Assembly: GCF_009765975.1 (NCBI RefSeq)
Contig: NZ_LMUJ01000054.1
Coordinates: forward strand, 349,030-388,928
Source: Acidisphaera sp. S103
GTDB lineage: Bacteria; Pseudomonadota; Alphaproteobacteria; Acetobacterales; Acetobacteraceae
Direction of reading: 5' to 3'
Length of the DNA stretch: 39,899 nt
Made by a program: the position numbers and the translations under genes. Of the stretch, positions 23,938 through 32,049 are shown in pieces. The notes under the pieces are model-generated. The model had not been told where the DNA came from. It saw only the letters and a list, made by a program, of their open reading frames with translations, and did not search any database. Numbering within the stretch: the first letter of the stretch is position 1; each line of letters starts with the position of its first letter.

Positions 23938-24144
23938 ATGACGCAGTCTATCGTCCTCGGAATATTGCTTCTAATCATACTGCTGAACCTGGTGGGAATG
24001 CTTTTGGCGAGGCCAATCATGGCTTGTGTCGGTTGGGCGACATTTCAGGTTCTGGGCTGGGTATTTGCCGTGTTACAGGCTGGTCTTGCCGTGGACGCCG
24101 TGGTTACGTCGTTACGCAATCTCGGCTTTTTTCGCCTTTCATGA
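23938..24144 (+). CDS. Membrane protein fragment, possibly MarC-like
   Basis: The ATG at 23938 opens a 68-residue frame with two or three hydrophobic segments (SIVLGILLLIILLNLVGMLL and GWVFAVLQAGLAVDAVV), ending RNLGFFRLS. It starts just outside the Tn3 end, so it may be the remaining C-terminal part of a longer membrane protein whose upstream portion was lost. The ending weakly recalls MarC-family proteins, but this is not secure. Confidence 0.4.
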   Translation: MTQSIVLGILLLIILLNLVGMLLARPIMACVGWATFQVLGWVFAVLQAGLAVDAVVTSLRNLGFFRLS

Positions 24145-24222
24145 TTTGATAGGGAGCATGCAAACCTGTGGGGTTTGTTCCGCCTGCAGTAGGTCTTAGG
24201 CTCACGGGACGAGTTTGAGCTG

Positions 24223-24513
24223 ATGGCGAAACTGGTGTGGCGGGTAAAGCTGGTAACGGAGGTGCAGGCCGGTGAAACGACGGAGGTCGAGGTCGCACGC
24301 ATTGAACGCGATGAGCAGGCTGGCCTATCTGACCTCGGGCTCCGTCTCGCAGAGGCGAAGCAGCTCACCTCCACCCTTCAGGCGGCGATCGTCCCTGCAC
24401 AGGTGACGATCGCCGGTGAGCATCGCTGCACCTGTGCGGCTTGCAGGCGTCGGCTGGGTTCCGTCAGCGCTCGCGCCACGCTCCTTGTTCGCCTTCGCGG
24501 GGTGCGGGTATAG
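24223..24513 (+). pseudogene. ISKra4-family transposase, N-terminal fragment
   Basis: The frame begins MAKLVWRVKLVTEVQAGETT and continues EVEVARIERDEQAG, the conserved opening of ISKra4 transposases, followed by a Cys-rich segment (HRCTCAACRRRLG). The frame stops at codon 97, before any catalytic domain, next to the start of the IS6-like element at about 24.5 kb. Bases 24151-24222 upstream (GGGAGCATGCAAACC onward) may include the original left end of this element. Confidence 0.75.
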
Positions 24514-24537
24514 GGCCGCGGCGAGAAGGATTGGCTG

Positions 24538-25356
24538 ATGGAATGCGTCGGGTGCGGCTCAGCCGCCGTTTCAGAACGGAGCGAGCGCACCGCTCAGGGC
24601 TACCGCCGGTTCCGCTGTCGCCCTTGCGGCAAGCAGTTCAACGAGCGGAGTTCCGGCTCTCTGAACCGGACGCAGTACCCCAGTGACGTCATCGCCCTCG
24701 TTGTGCTCTGGCGTCTGCGATACAAGCTCGCCCTGCGCGATCTGCCGGAGATGTTCCTGATCCGCGGCATCGTATTCAGCCATGAAGCGGTTCGTGACTG
24801 GGAAGCCAAGCTCACGCCGGCGTTGGCTGAAAGTTTGCGGCGGCGCCGGCGCGGCAAGGCGGGCCGAAGCTGGTACGTCGATGAGACGTACATCAAGGTC
24901 CACGGGCACTGGCGCTACCTCTATCGTGCCATCGATCGGTCGGGCACGCTTGTCGATGTGATGTTCAGCGAGCACCGTGACATGGCGGCCGCGAAGGCGT
25001 TCTTCGAGTCGGCCAAGATGGTCACCGGCGTCACGCCCGCCCGTGTCACCACGGATGGGCACGACAGTTATCCGCGTGCGATCCGGACGGTGCTGGGCAC
25101 AGGAGTGCGGCATCGCGACAATCAGTATCTCAACAACCGGTTGGAGCAGGATCATCGCGGTGTCAAAGGCCGCTACGGTCCGATGCGTGGGTTCAAGTGC
25201 CCGCGATCGGCCGGCCGATTTTGCCGCGCCTATGACGAGTTGCGCAACTTCCTCCGATCTCGCTCCCGAACCAATCAGAAAGTCTCCGCTGATTACCGGA
25301 GGTTCCACTTTCTCCGCCGCACCGCAACGGTTTTGAGCGTGTTGGAAGCCGCCTGA
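24538..25356 (+). CDS. IS6-family transposase with N-terminal zinc ribbon, intact
   Basis: A 272-residue DDE transposase. The N-terminus has a zinc ribbon (MECVGCGSAAV and RFRCRPCGKQF, Cys-x2-Cys twice). The catalytic core shows Asp in RSWYVDETYIKVHG, Asp in VTTDGHDSYPRA and Glu in NRLEQDHRGVKGR, matching the IS6/IS240 DDE domain. The frame is uninterrupted, so the gene may still be functional. It truncates the ISKra4 fragment upstream and probably also removed the left end of the IS66 copy downstream. Its own terminal repeats were not identified by eye. Confidence 0.88.
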   Translation: MECVGCGSAAVSERSERTAQGYRRFRCRPCGKQFNERSSGSLNRTQYPSDVIALVVLWRLRYKLALRDLPEMFLIRGIVFSHEAVRDWEAKLTPALAESLRRRRRGKAGRSWYVDETYIKVHGHWRYLYRAIDRSGTLVDVMFSEHRDMAAAKAFFESAKMVTGVTPARVTTDGHDSYPRAIRTVLGTGVRHRDNQYLNNRLEQDHRGVKGRYGPMRGFKCPRSAGRFCRAYDELRNFLRSRSRTNQKVSADYRRFHFLRRTATVLSVLEAA

Positions 25357-25464
25357 ATAACCTCATCCCACAGCCGATGACGATTACTTGCTGGCACGAG
25401 CGCTGACAGAACCAACTATCACCCAAAACGCAGCATAACCGGCACGGCACGATGAATCTCGCCA

Positions 25465-26913
25465 TCACGCCGTCTGCTCCAGGTTAACGTGACAATGCCG
25501 TAGCCAGGCATACGGCTCAACGCCGCAGGCACGGCATGTGAGCACCAGGCTATAGATCACGGCGCTCGCCTTGGCGCCTGCGACTGTGTCACTGAAGAGC
25601 CAGGATTTTCTTCCGGTTACAAAAGGTCTGATGTCGCGTTCGAGAACATTGTTATCGATTGGGGCGAGACCGTTGCCGGTGTAGCGTATTAGATAGTCCC
25701 ACTGGTTTTGCGCATAAAAGATCGCCTTGCCGGTGAAGCTTCCGGGCAGGACCTTCGGCGCCAGGTCGTCGAGCCCATGTCTTGAAGGCGGCCAACACCG
25801 GCAGACTGTGCTGCTGTCGCAGACGCAACGTGTAATCGGCGCGTGTTTCGCCCTCGTTCGGCGTTTGCCGTGCCAGCCTCTCGACCTCGTATAAGGCCTC
25901 GAAGAACTTGAGCGCCTGCAGCGGAGGGCCGCCGGGTTTCATTCTCGCTTTCAGCGCGTCGGTGAACTTGCGTCGAGCATGTGCCATACAGCCAAGATGG
26001 ATGGCGCCGTCCAGTGTGCGCCAGGCGTCATAGCCATCGCTCATCAACAGGCCGGGCGGTAGTTGCGCAGAAAGGCCTGTGGATGCTGCTGGCCGCGTCC
26101 GGGCTGGTAATCGAACATGACAATCGGTTGCTCGCTGTCCTGGCCGCTGCGGTAGGCCCACATGAAGGACTTGGCCTGTGCGTCCCGACCATCCTCCTTA
26201 AGGACCTGAACCCAGGTCTCGTCGCCGTGGAGCAGCGGCTGCGACCTGAGTTTTTGCTTCAGCGTTTCATACACCCGCTGCAAATGCAGATCAGCCGACC
26301 GGATCACCCAGTTGGCCAGTGCACCACGACTGATGCTGACGTTTGCGCGCGCCAGCGCCTGCTCCAAGCGATACAAAGGGGTCCCGTCCACGTATTTGTG
26401 GGCAAGCACGAGCGCGAGCGTGGATGGTGCGGCGAGACTGCCCGGCAACGGTTGTGCCGGCATTGGCGCGGTTACGATCGGCGTGTGCAGCGCGGTGCGC
26501 TCGCAATGGCGGCATGCATATTTGAACCGTGCATGCTGCAACACTGTCGCCTGCACCTCGATATGCAGCTGCTCGCTGACGGTCTCGCCCATCCGGTGCA
26601 TCTGGTTCCGGCAACACGGACAAATCTTTTGATCTTCGGGCAGATCATACTCGACGCGCTCGCGTGGCAATCCTTCCGGCAGTGGCCTGCGGCCTCGCTT
26701 CTTCGGCTCCGGCTGCCCGGCGTCCGGCAACCCCGTATCGGCAACGGCAGCCGCCTCGGCATCATCGCTTTCCTCACCTTCGGCGGCGGCCTGCTCAGCT
26801 TCGTTGAAGATGCGCTCCTTGAGCGTCTCGTTCTCGGCCTTCAGCGCAGCGATCTCGGCCGCATGCGCCGCGATCAGCGCCCGCAATTTCTCCGTCGTGG
26901 CCGTACGATTCAT
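25465..26913 (-). pseudogene. tnpC: IS66 transposase TnpC with two frameshifts
   Basis: The DDE transposase of IS66 is split over three frames. The N-terminal part (from MNRTATTEKLRALIAAH) includes the coiled-coil region and zinc-binding motif ICPCCRNQMHRMGE, and HGDETWVQVL carries the first catalytic Asp. The frame ends near 26044, where the next frame takes over with LMSDGYDAWRTL (second Asp region). Near 25785 it shifts again into LDDLAPKVLPGSFTGKAIFY, then PIDNNVLERDIRPFVTGRKS (catalytic Glu region) and ends HCHVNLEQTA before a TGA at 25465-25467. The C-terminal tail differs from typical IS66 TnpC and looks truncated. The start is uncertain (26913 or 26961). Confidence 0.85.
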
Positions 26914-26995
26914 CGAATCCTTGAATCGAAACCCACCCACCGTGTCCAGAACAATCTGCACCCTTCAACAAATTCGGCGCGGTATCACCCGGATG

Positions 26996-27352
26996 TCAGC
27001 CCACGCTGCGATACTGCCGTGCCGGGTGGCGTTGCATTGCCTCGATGTCGATGCCGTCGAGCAACCAATGCAACTGTTCGCTCGATAGCATCACCACTGG
27101 CTGCTTCGGCCCACGCGGCCAGGCAAAACGATCGGCCTCAAGCCGCTTCATCAGCAGCCAGAACCCTGAACGATCGTAAAACAAAAGCTGGACCCGATCG
27201 CGGCGTCGGTTACAGAAGGCAAACACCGCGCGGCCGAACGGATCCAGATGCATCGCCTGTTCGACCAGGATCACAAGGCCGTTGATACCCACTCGAAAGT
27301 CGATCGCCTCGCGATGCAGGTAAACCTGTCCATCAGCGGCCAGCCGGAACAT
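26996..27352 (-). CDS. tnpB: IS66 accessory protein TnpB
   Basis: A 118-residue protein typical of IS66 Orf2: REAIDFRVGINGLVILVEQ, PFGRAVFAFCNRRRDRVQLL and YDRSGFWLLMKRLEADRFAW. It is intact. It is required with TnpA and TnpC for transposition of IS66 elements, although its biochemical function is unclear. The start at 27352 overlaps the end of tnpA by 20 bases, the usual coupled arrangement. Confidence 0.92.
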   Translation of the reverse strand: MFRLAADGQVYLHREAIDFRVGINGLVILVEQAMHLDPFGRAVFAFCNRRRDRVQLLFYDRSGFWLLMKRLEADRFAWPRGPKQPVVMLSSEQLHWLLDGIDIEAMQRHPARQYRSVG

Positions 27353-27821
27353 CGCAGCGTCCCAAAGTTGCGATCATCGCCGACACCAACTCCACGTCCT
27401 GCCCGCTGCACTCAAGCCGCAGCGTGACGCCGTTGGGCATCTCCACCATCAACCTTGGCGCAGGCGGATCCGGCTGCCGCGCAGCCTTTGCCCGATGGGC
27501 TGGGTGTTGGAGCAGAGCCGGAGCTGGCGGTTCCGCCGGACCAGCCACATCGCACAGATCGACAACCGGCACGAACACTTCCGTCGCATGCTCGATCGCA
27601 CCCGCCATCACGCCATTCCTTTGCTGTCGCTGGTGCTCAGCGACCCATTTGCGCAGGAGGTTCGCGTTCACGCCGTGCTGCAGCGCCAGGCTGGCCAGAG
27701 ACACGTTAGGCTGCAGGCAGGCCTCGACCAGCCGTTGTTTGCTAGCTGGATCATATCGCCGCCGGCCGTTCCGCAACACGCCGACGACCTCAAGTCTCAA
27801 AGAGTTCGAAGGATCGCTCAT
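27333..27821 (-). CDS. tnpA: IS66 accessory protein TnpA (helix-turn-helix)
   Basis: The first gene of the IS66 operon, 162 residues from MSDPSNSLRLEVV (an alternative start six codons upstream is at 27839). RRRYDPASKQRLVEACLQPN then VSLASLALQHGVNANLLRKW is the HTH_8-like DNA-binding domain shared with IS3/IS66 OrfA proteins. The C-terminal part is Pro-rich and ends with VEMPNGVTLRLE, also conserved. Its job is probably recognition of the element ends. Confidence 0.9.
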   Translation of the reverse strand: MSDPSNSLRLEVVGVLRNGRRRYDPASKQRLVEACLQPNVSLASLALQHGVNANLLRKWVAEHQRQQRNGVMAGAIEHATEVFVPVVDLCDVAGPAEPPAPALLQHPAHRAKAARQPDPPAPRLMVEMPNGVTLRLECSGQDVELVSAMIATLGRCDVPAGR

Positions 27822-27907
27822 CAATGGTGTCCACTTCATACATGGTGGACACCATCACTGTCCTATCTCGTCGCTACTTACTATGTGTCGGTAATTGAGC
27901 GCTTACA

Positions 27908-27997
27908 CTGGAGTGGATGATCCGCTCCGGAGGGATGGAGGTCGTGCTGGCAGGCCTGCGCGCCGGCATGATCCGCTTCTCCTGGCCCCACGCCTAA
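27908..27997 (+). pseudogene. C-terminal remnant of an unknown gene cut by IS66
   Basis: Immediately outside the IS66 end an open plus-strand frame reads GGMEVVLAGLRAGMIRFSWP and stops at TAA 27995-27997. It has coding-like codon use but is too short to identify. A hairpin at 28013-28060 follows, as expected at the end of a gene. Confidence 0.4.
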
Positions 27998-28012
27998 CCT
28001 GCCGGCCGTGAT

Positions 28013-28060
28013 GATAGACCAGTTCGGCACCGTCACGATGGCGGTGCCGACAGGTCTATC
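28013..28060. terminator. Long hairpin between convergent genes, probable bidirectional terminator
   Basis: GATAGACC (28013-28020) pairs with GGTCTATC (28053-28060), and inside it TCGGCACCG (28024-28032) pairs with CGGTGCCGA (28042-28050), with a 9-base loop. The structure sits just after the stop of the gene remnant on the plus strand and 7 bases before the ilvD stop codon on the minus strand, so it may serve both directions. No long T-tract is present. Confidence 0.7.
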
Positions 28061-28067
28061 TATCCGA

Positions 28068-29936
28068 TCAGAACGCCTTGTTCGCCTCCGGCCGGTACTT
28101 GTTCGCTGGCACGAAGCGCGTCCGTTCGGCTGCCCGCGGCGCGCGGACCCAGACCTCTCGGTTCGGGTGCATGCCGCCGCCCCGCGTCGCCGGAACCGCC
28201 GTCTGCCGAGCGCGATGCAACAGGCGAGTGTCGGCGATGCCGCATTTCGGATGTGTGCCGCCGTTGGCGGCGACCTCACTCTCCCAGACCGCCTTGCGCT
28301 TTGCCAGTGTGGCGGGATCATTCAGCGCAGTGCAGTTCAGTGTGCTCGTGTTTAGATCGACCACGATCTCATCGCCGTTCTTGATGAACGCGATCGGTCC
28401 GCCCAGCGCGGCTTCCGGTCCGACATGCCCGATGACCAAGCCAACCGAGCCGCCGGAGAAGCGCGCATCCGTCATCAACCCGACGACGATGCCGCGTTCG
28501 CGACACAACGTCGTAATCCGCGACGTCGGATCCAGCATCTCCGGCATGCCCGGTGCTCCGCTCGGCCCCTCGTACCGGACGATGATCATGTCGTTGTTCT
28601 GGAAGCTTTCTGGCGTCCGGTCGAGCGCGTCGAGCAGGCCCTGCTCGCCCTCGAACACCCGCGCGATGCCGCGGAAGTTATTATTCTCAAGGCCGCCTTC
28701 GACGCCCGCTAGTTTCAGGATCGCCGAGAAATCCGGCGACAGGTTGCCACCCAATACGCGCAGGCCGCCGGTCGGCTTATAGGGCTTCTCGACCGTGCGG
28801 ATCACCTCGCCGTCGGAGGCTTTGGCGCCGAGGCGGGCGACCTGGGCGCTGAGCGTCTCTCCCGTGCAAGTCATCATGTCGCCATTGAGCAGACCCGCTT
28901 CCAGCAGTTCGCGCACGATCACCTGCACGCCGCCGACCCGGTCGATATCGACCATCGAGTAGGTGCCATAGGGTCGGGCGTCCGTCAGCACCGGCACGAC
29001 ATCGCGCGAGAGGTGATTGAACTCCTCCGGCGTCATGATGTCCTTCCAGAAGTCTGCATAGCCGGCGGCGCGCGCGATTTCGGGTGCGTGCAGCGTGACA
29101 TTGGTGGAACCGCCGATCGCCATCGCCACGATCACCGCGTTGCGGATCGAGTCACGCTTGACGATGTCGCGCGGGTTCAGGCCCTTTTCCATCATGTCAG
29201 CGAGGTAGCCGACCAACTCGTCGGCGAATTCTTTGACCCGGCGCGGATCGTCGGACGCCGGCGCGACCATGTGCAGCGGCTGCATGCCGACGACGCCGAT
29301 GAACGTCTGCATCGTGTTGTAGGTGAACATGCCGCCGCAGCTTCCGATGCCCGGGCAGGCGTGGCACGCGATGTGATGGCGAAAGGCGTCGTCCGGGTTT
29401 CCGGCCACTTGGTACGCGCTGACGATGTCTAGCGGCTCTCCGGAGTTGGGGTCGATGCCGGGATGAATCGGGCCGTCCGACATGATGATCGCGGGCTGGT
29501 TGTGTTCCAGCAGCGCGGCGAGCGTGCCGACCGGCGGCTTGTCGCAGGCGACCACCGCGATGGTGCCGGCAAGGCCGGTGGCTTCCAGATGCTCGCACAG
29601 CGCGTCGTGCGTGACTTCGCGGCCGATCAGCGAGTAGCGCATTTCCCGCGTGCCGTTGCGGATGCCGTCCGAGGTGGCGATCGTGTATTCGGGCTGGACG
29701 AGACGCAGCTTGAGTAGACCGGGGGCCTGACCGATGCGGTTCCGGAGGCTTGCGTGGATCGCGTCCACCTTCGACATAACGCCAAGGTAGCACTGGCTGT
29801 CGCCCTTGGTTCCGACCACGCCGACCGAAGGATAATGGATCAGTTCGGGATCGGTGCCGAGCGCGTGCGCCAGGCCGATGGTCTGGGCCGAGCGGCCGGG
29901 ATGGCGGTCGATAAGGACGGGCTTTGACTTTGTCAC
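28068..29936 (-). CDS. IlvD/Edd-family dehydratase (dihydroxy-acid dehydratase-like)
   Basis: This 622-residue Fe-S dehydratase removes water from 2,3-dihydroxy acids. Landmarks: GDSQCYLG (Cys49), ATSDGIRNG, VACDKPPVGT (Cys131), ACPGIGSCGGMFTYNTMQ (Cys194, Cys200), and MTDARFSGGSVGLVIGHVGP, the C-terminal block with the proposed catalytic Ser. It differs from biosynthetic IlvD at several usually fixed sites (ARFSG for GRFSG, FTYNTMQ for YTANTM) and has a C-terminal tail of about 65 residues that is basic and not recognised. It could be an IlvD or a sugar-acid dehydratase such as xylonate/arabonate dehydratase. The GTG start is preceded by AAGGAA. It lies downstream of a BVMO and a GMC oxidoreductase on the same strand, with 344 bases in between, so co-transcription is uncertain. 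Confidence 0.85.
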   Translation of the reverse strand: MTKSKPVLIDRHPGRSAQTIGLAHALGTDPELIHYPSVGVVGTKGDSQCYLGVMSKVDAIHASLRNRIGQAPGLLKLRLVQPEYTIATSDGIRNGTREMRYSLIGREVTHDALCEHLEATGLAGTIAVVACDKPPVGTLAALLEHNQPAIIMSDGPIHPGIDPNSGEPLDIVSAYQVAGNPDDAFRHHIACHACPGIGSCGGMFTYNTMQTFIGVVGMQPLHMVAPASDDPRRVKEFADELVGYLADMMEKGLNPRDIVKRDSIRNAVIVAMAIGGSTNVTLHAPEIARAAGYADFWKDIMTPEEFNHLSRDVVPVLTDARPYGTYSMVDIDRVGGVQVIVRELLEAGLLNGDMMTCTGETLSAQVARLGAKASDGEVIRTVEKPYKPTGGLRVLGGNLSPDFSAILKLAGVEGGLENNNFRGIARVFEGEQGLLDALDRTPESFQNNDMIIVRYEGPSGAPGMPEMLDPTSRITTLCRERGIVVGLMTDARFSGGSVGLVIGHVGPEAALGGPIAFIKNGDEIVVDLNTSTLNCTALNDPATLAKRKAVWESEVAANGGTHPKCGIADTRLLHRARQTAVPATRGGGMHPNREVWVRAPRAAERTRFVPANKYRPEANKAF

Positions 29937-30280
29937 GAAGGCTTCCTTAAGGTGGCGTGTGCGGTGGGCTGAGCGTCAGGGAGTGCTGCGGTCACCCGAT
30001 CGTCGGGAGAGGTCTATCGCTGCAATTGCGGTTTCGGTGCAAGCCGGGAACTTAGAGCGATTGCCCGGGCCTAACCAGATCGACGTCCCAAGACGTGGTA
30101 GTCGGCGGTGCATTGGGTGCTTTCGCCGGAGGCAATTCGCGCGGCGCGCGGGCGGGGTTTCTCCGTTGAAGTCTCACGCTGTATGGGCAATTGTCGGGGT
30201 CGAACCGAGGACTAAAGAACCCACAAGCGGCGCTTGTTGTCCACCGCCACTGGTCCGAGATTATGCGATGGACTTCGAAG
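29937..30280. other. Intergenic region upstream of the dehydratase, no gene seen
   Basis: About 340 bases. The dehydratase Shine-Dalgarno (AAGGAA) lies at its left edge. A short self-complementary segment (ACAAGCG/CGCTTGT at 30223-30237) lies after the monooxygenase stop but has almost no loop. No convincing promoter, RNA gene or coding frame was recognised. Confidence 0.4.
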
Positions 30281-31927
30281 CTACTCCGCCGCCAATGCCT
30301 GTTCGGCCTCGAAGCGAAAACCTTTGTAGCCTTCCCCCACCACTTCTTCACAGATCCTGCGGTATCTGCCGACGCCAGCGATATAGGGCATGAACAGCCG
30401 CGGCTTGCCCGGAATATTGGTGCCCATGTACCAGGAGTTCGCCTGCGGGAACAACGTTTTGTACGCCACTTCCTGCACATGATCGACCCACTCATCCTCG
30501 GCCGAATGTTCCGGCTCGATGACCGCGAGGCCTTGATCGCGCATATGGATGATGGTGTCGGCAACCAGGTCCACGTGCTGCTCGATCGAGGTAATCATAT
30601 TGCTTTTCACCGAGGGGCTGCCGGGACCGGTGATCATGAACAGATTCGGGAAACTCTCCGTCATCAGGCCGAGGTAGGTGCGCGGGCCCGCCGCCCACTT
30701 GCTCTTCAGTTCCAGGCCAGCGCGGCCACGGATGTCCACATTGAACAGGGTGCCAGTCATGGCGTCGAAGCCAGTCGCGAAGACGATGGCATCCAATGTG
30801 AAACCGCGCCCGTTCACCATCAGCCCGTCCGGCGTCAGCCGCTCGATCGGTGTCTGGCTGATGTTCACCAAGTCGACGTTGTCACGGTTATAGGTCTCGA
30901 AATAACCACTATCGACGCATAGCCGCTTGGTTCCGATGGGATGGGTCTTCGGGCAGAGTAACTCCGCCGTCACCGGATCTTTCACCGTCTGGCGGATCTT
31001 GTCGCGGACGAACTCCGCCATCGTGTCGTTGGCTTCGCGGTTCGTCAAAATGTCGTTGAACGCGCCAAGGAAGCCGGAGCCGCCCATCCTCCAACGCTCC
31101 TCGTAGGTGGCGAGCCGCTCCTCTTCGCTCGCCTCCAACGCCGATTTGTCGTTGAGCTCACGCAATACGCCGTTCGGCATGTAGCGCATTTCCTCGCGCT
31201 TTTCAGCGTAGCCGCTTTTCCATGAGTTCGCGTAGTCCGCGGTCATCGGATGATTGCGCGAGGGGATGGTGAAATTCGCCTGCCGCTGGAAAACGGTCAG
31301 ATGTGCGGCCTCTTCGGCGATCACCGGAATCGCCTGGATGGCGGAGGAGCCCGTGCCGATGACCGCCACCCGCAAACCAGCGAAGCTGACCGGCTCATGC
31401 GGCCAGCGGCCGGTGTGATAGGTCTTGCCAGTGTAGTCGGCCAAGCCCTCGAATTTGGGGATCTGCGCGGTCGAGATGCAGCCACCGGCCATCACAAAAT
31501 GCCTGGCGCTGACCTTCTCTCCCGCACTGGTTTCGATTCTCCACAGTCGCAGACCCTCGTCGTAATGCGCGGCGCACACTTCGGTTTCAAAATCGATGTG
31601 CTCCCGCAGGCCAAAGCGGTCCGCAACATGATCGGCATAGGCGCGTATGTCGGCATGACCGGAGAACTTCTCCGGCCAATTCCATTCCTGTTGCAGCTTG
31701 TCGTCAAAGCCATAGGAATACTGCATGCTTTCCACGTCACAACGCGCGCCGGGATAGCGATTCCAGTACCAGGTACCTCCCACGCCGTCACCGCGTTCGA
31801 AACAGCGCGTGGAAAAGCCCTGTTTACGTAATTGGTGCAACAGATAGAGACCGGAGAAACCGGCTCCGACGATAACTACATCAACGCCCACATCGACGGA
31901 TGAGGCTTTGATTGAGGATTTGGGCAT
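30281..31927 (-). CDS. Flavoprotein monooxygenase, Baeyer-Villiger type
   Basis: 548 residues from ATG 31927, which is preceded by AAGGAAG; the frame is open further upstream but without similarity. It has an FAD-binding GAGFSG (21-26), the conserved GVGGTWYWNRYPGARCD region (48-64), the BVMO fingerprint YTGKTYHTGRWP (165-176) and a second Rossmann motif GTGSSA (191-196) for NADPH. It would insert oxygen next to a carbonyl, turning a ketone into an ester or lactone, in the cytoplasm. The neighbour upstream is a GMC alcohol dehydrogenase that could supply the ketone. The substrate cannot be read from the sequence. It is related to cyclohexanone- and steroid-type BVMOs in length and motif order. 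Confidence 0.9.
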   Translation of the reverse strand: MPKSSIKASSVDVGVDVVIVGAGFSGLYLLHQLRKQGFSTRCFERGDGVGGTWYWNRYPGARCDVESMQYSYGFDDKLQQEWNWPEKFSGHADIRAYADHVADRFGLREHIDFETEVCAAHYDEGLRLWRIETSAGEKVSARHFVMAGGCISTAQIPKFEGLADYTGKTYHTGRWPHEPVSFAGLRVAVIGTGSSAIQAIPVIAEEAAHLTVFQRQANFTIPSRNHPMTADYANSWKSGYAEKREEMRYMPNGVLRELNDKSALEASEEERLATYEERWRMGGSGFLGAFNDILTNREANDTMAEFVRDKIRQTVKDPVTAELLCPKTHPIGTKRLCVDSGYFETYNRDNVDLVNISQTPIERLTPDGLMVNGRGFTLDAIVFATGFDAMTGTLFNVDIRGRAGLELKSKWAAGPRTYLGLMTESFPNLFMITGPGSPSVKSNMITSIEQHVDLVADTIIHMRDQGLAVIEPEHSAEDEWVDHVQEVAYKTLFPQANSWYMGTNIPGKPRLFMPYIAGVGRYRRICEEVVGEGYKGFRFEAEQALAAE

Positions 31928-32049
31928 GGGACGCTTCCTTGATCGATGGCCCGGACAACGTACCGGTGCTGGCCGCTGGTTCAGCCTCTTGGGGCTCTGG
32001 TTTCTCTCAGGCTGGCCACACCGATAGCGTCTGGTCAAGCGTCCTCTCG

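Larger units (their letters stand above)
25465..27906 (-). mobile_element. IS66-family element, one end missing
   Basis: Three minus-strand genes (tnpA, tnpB, frameshifted tnpC) in the standard IS66 order. The outer end on the right is GTAAGCGCTCAATTACC on the minus strand, ending at 27906. No matching GTAAGCG end is seen between 25356 and 25465, so the left end appears lost. The element interrupts an unknown plus-strand gene whose last codons remain at 27908-27997. Confidence 0.85.

Noticed and set aside
30223..30237. ACAAGCG/CGCTTGT as a terminator of the monooxygenase gene
   Set aside because: Only one base separates the arms, so the stem would be short, and no T-run follows.
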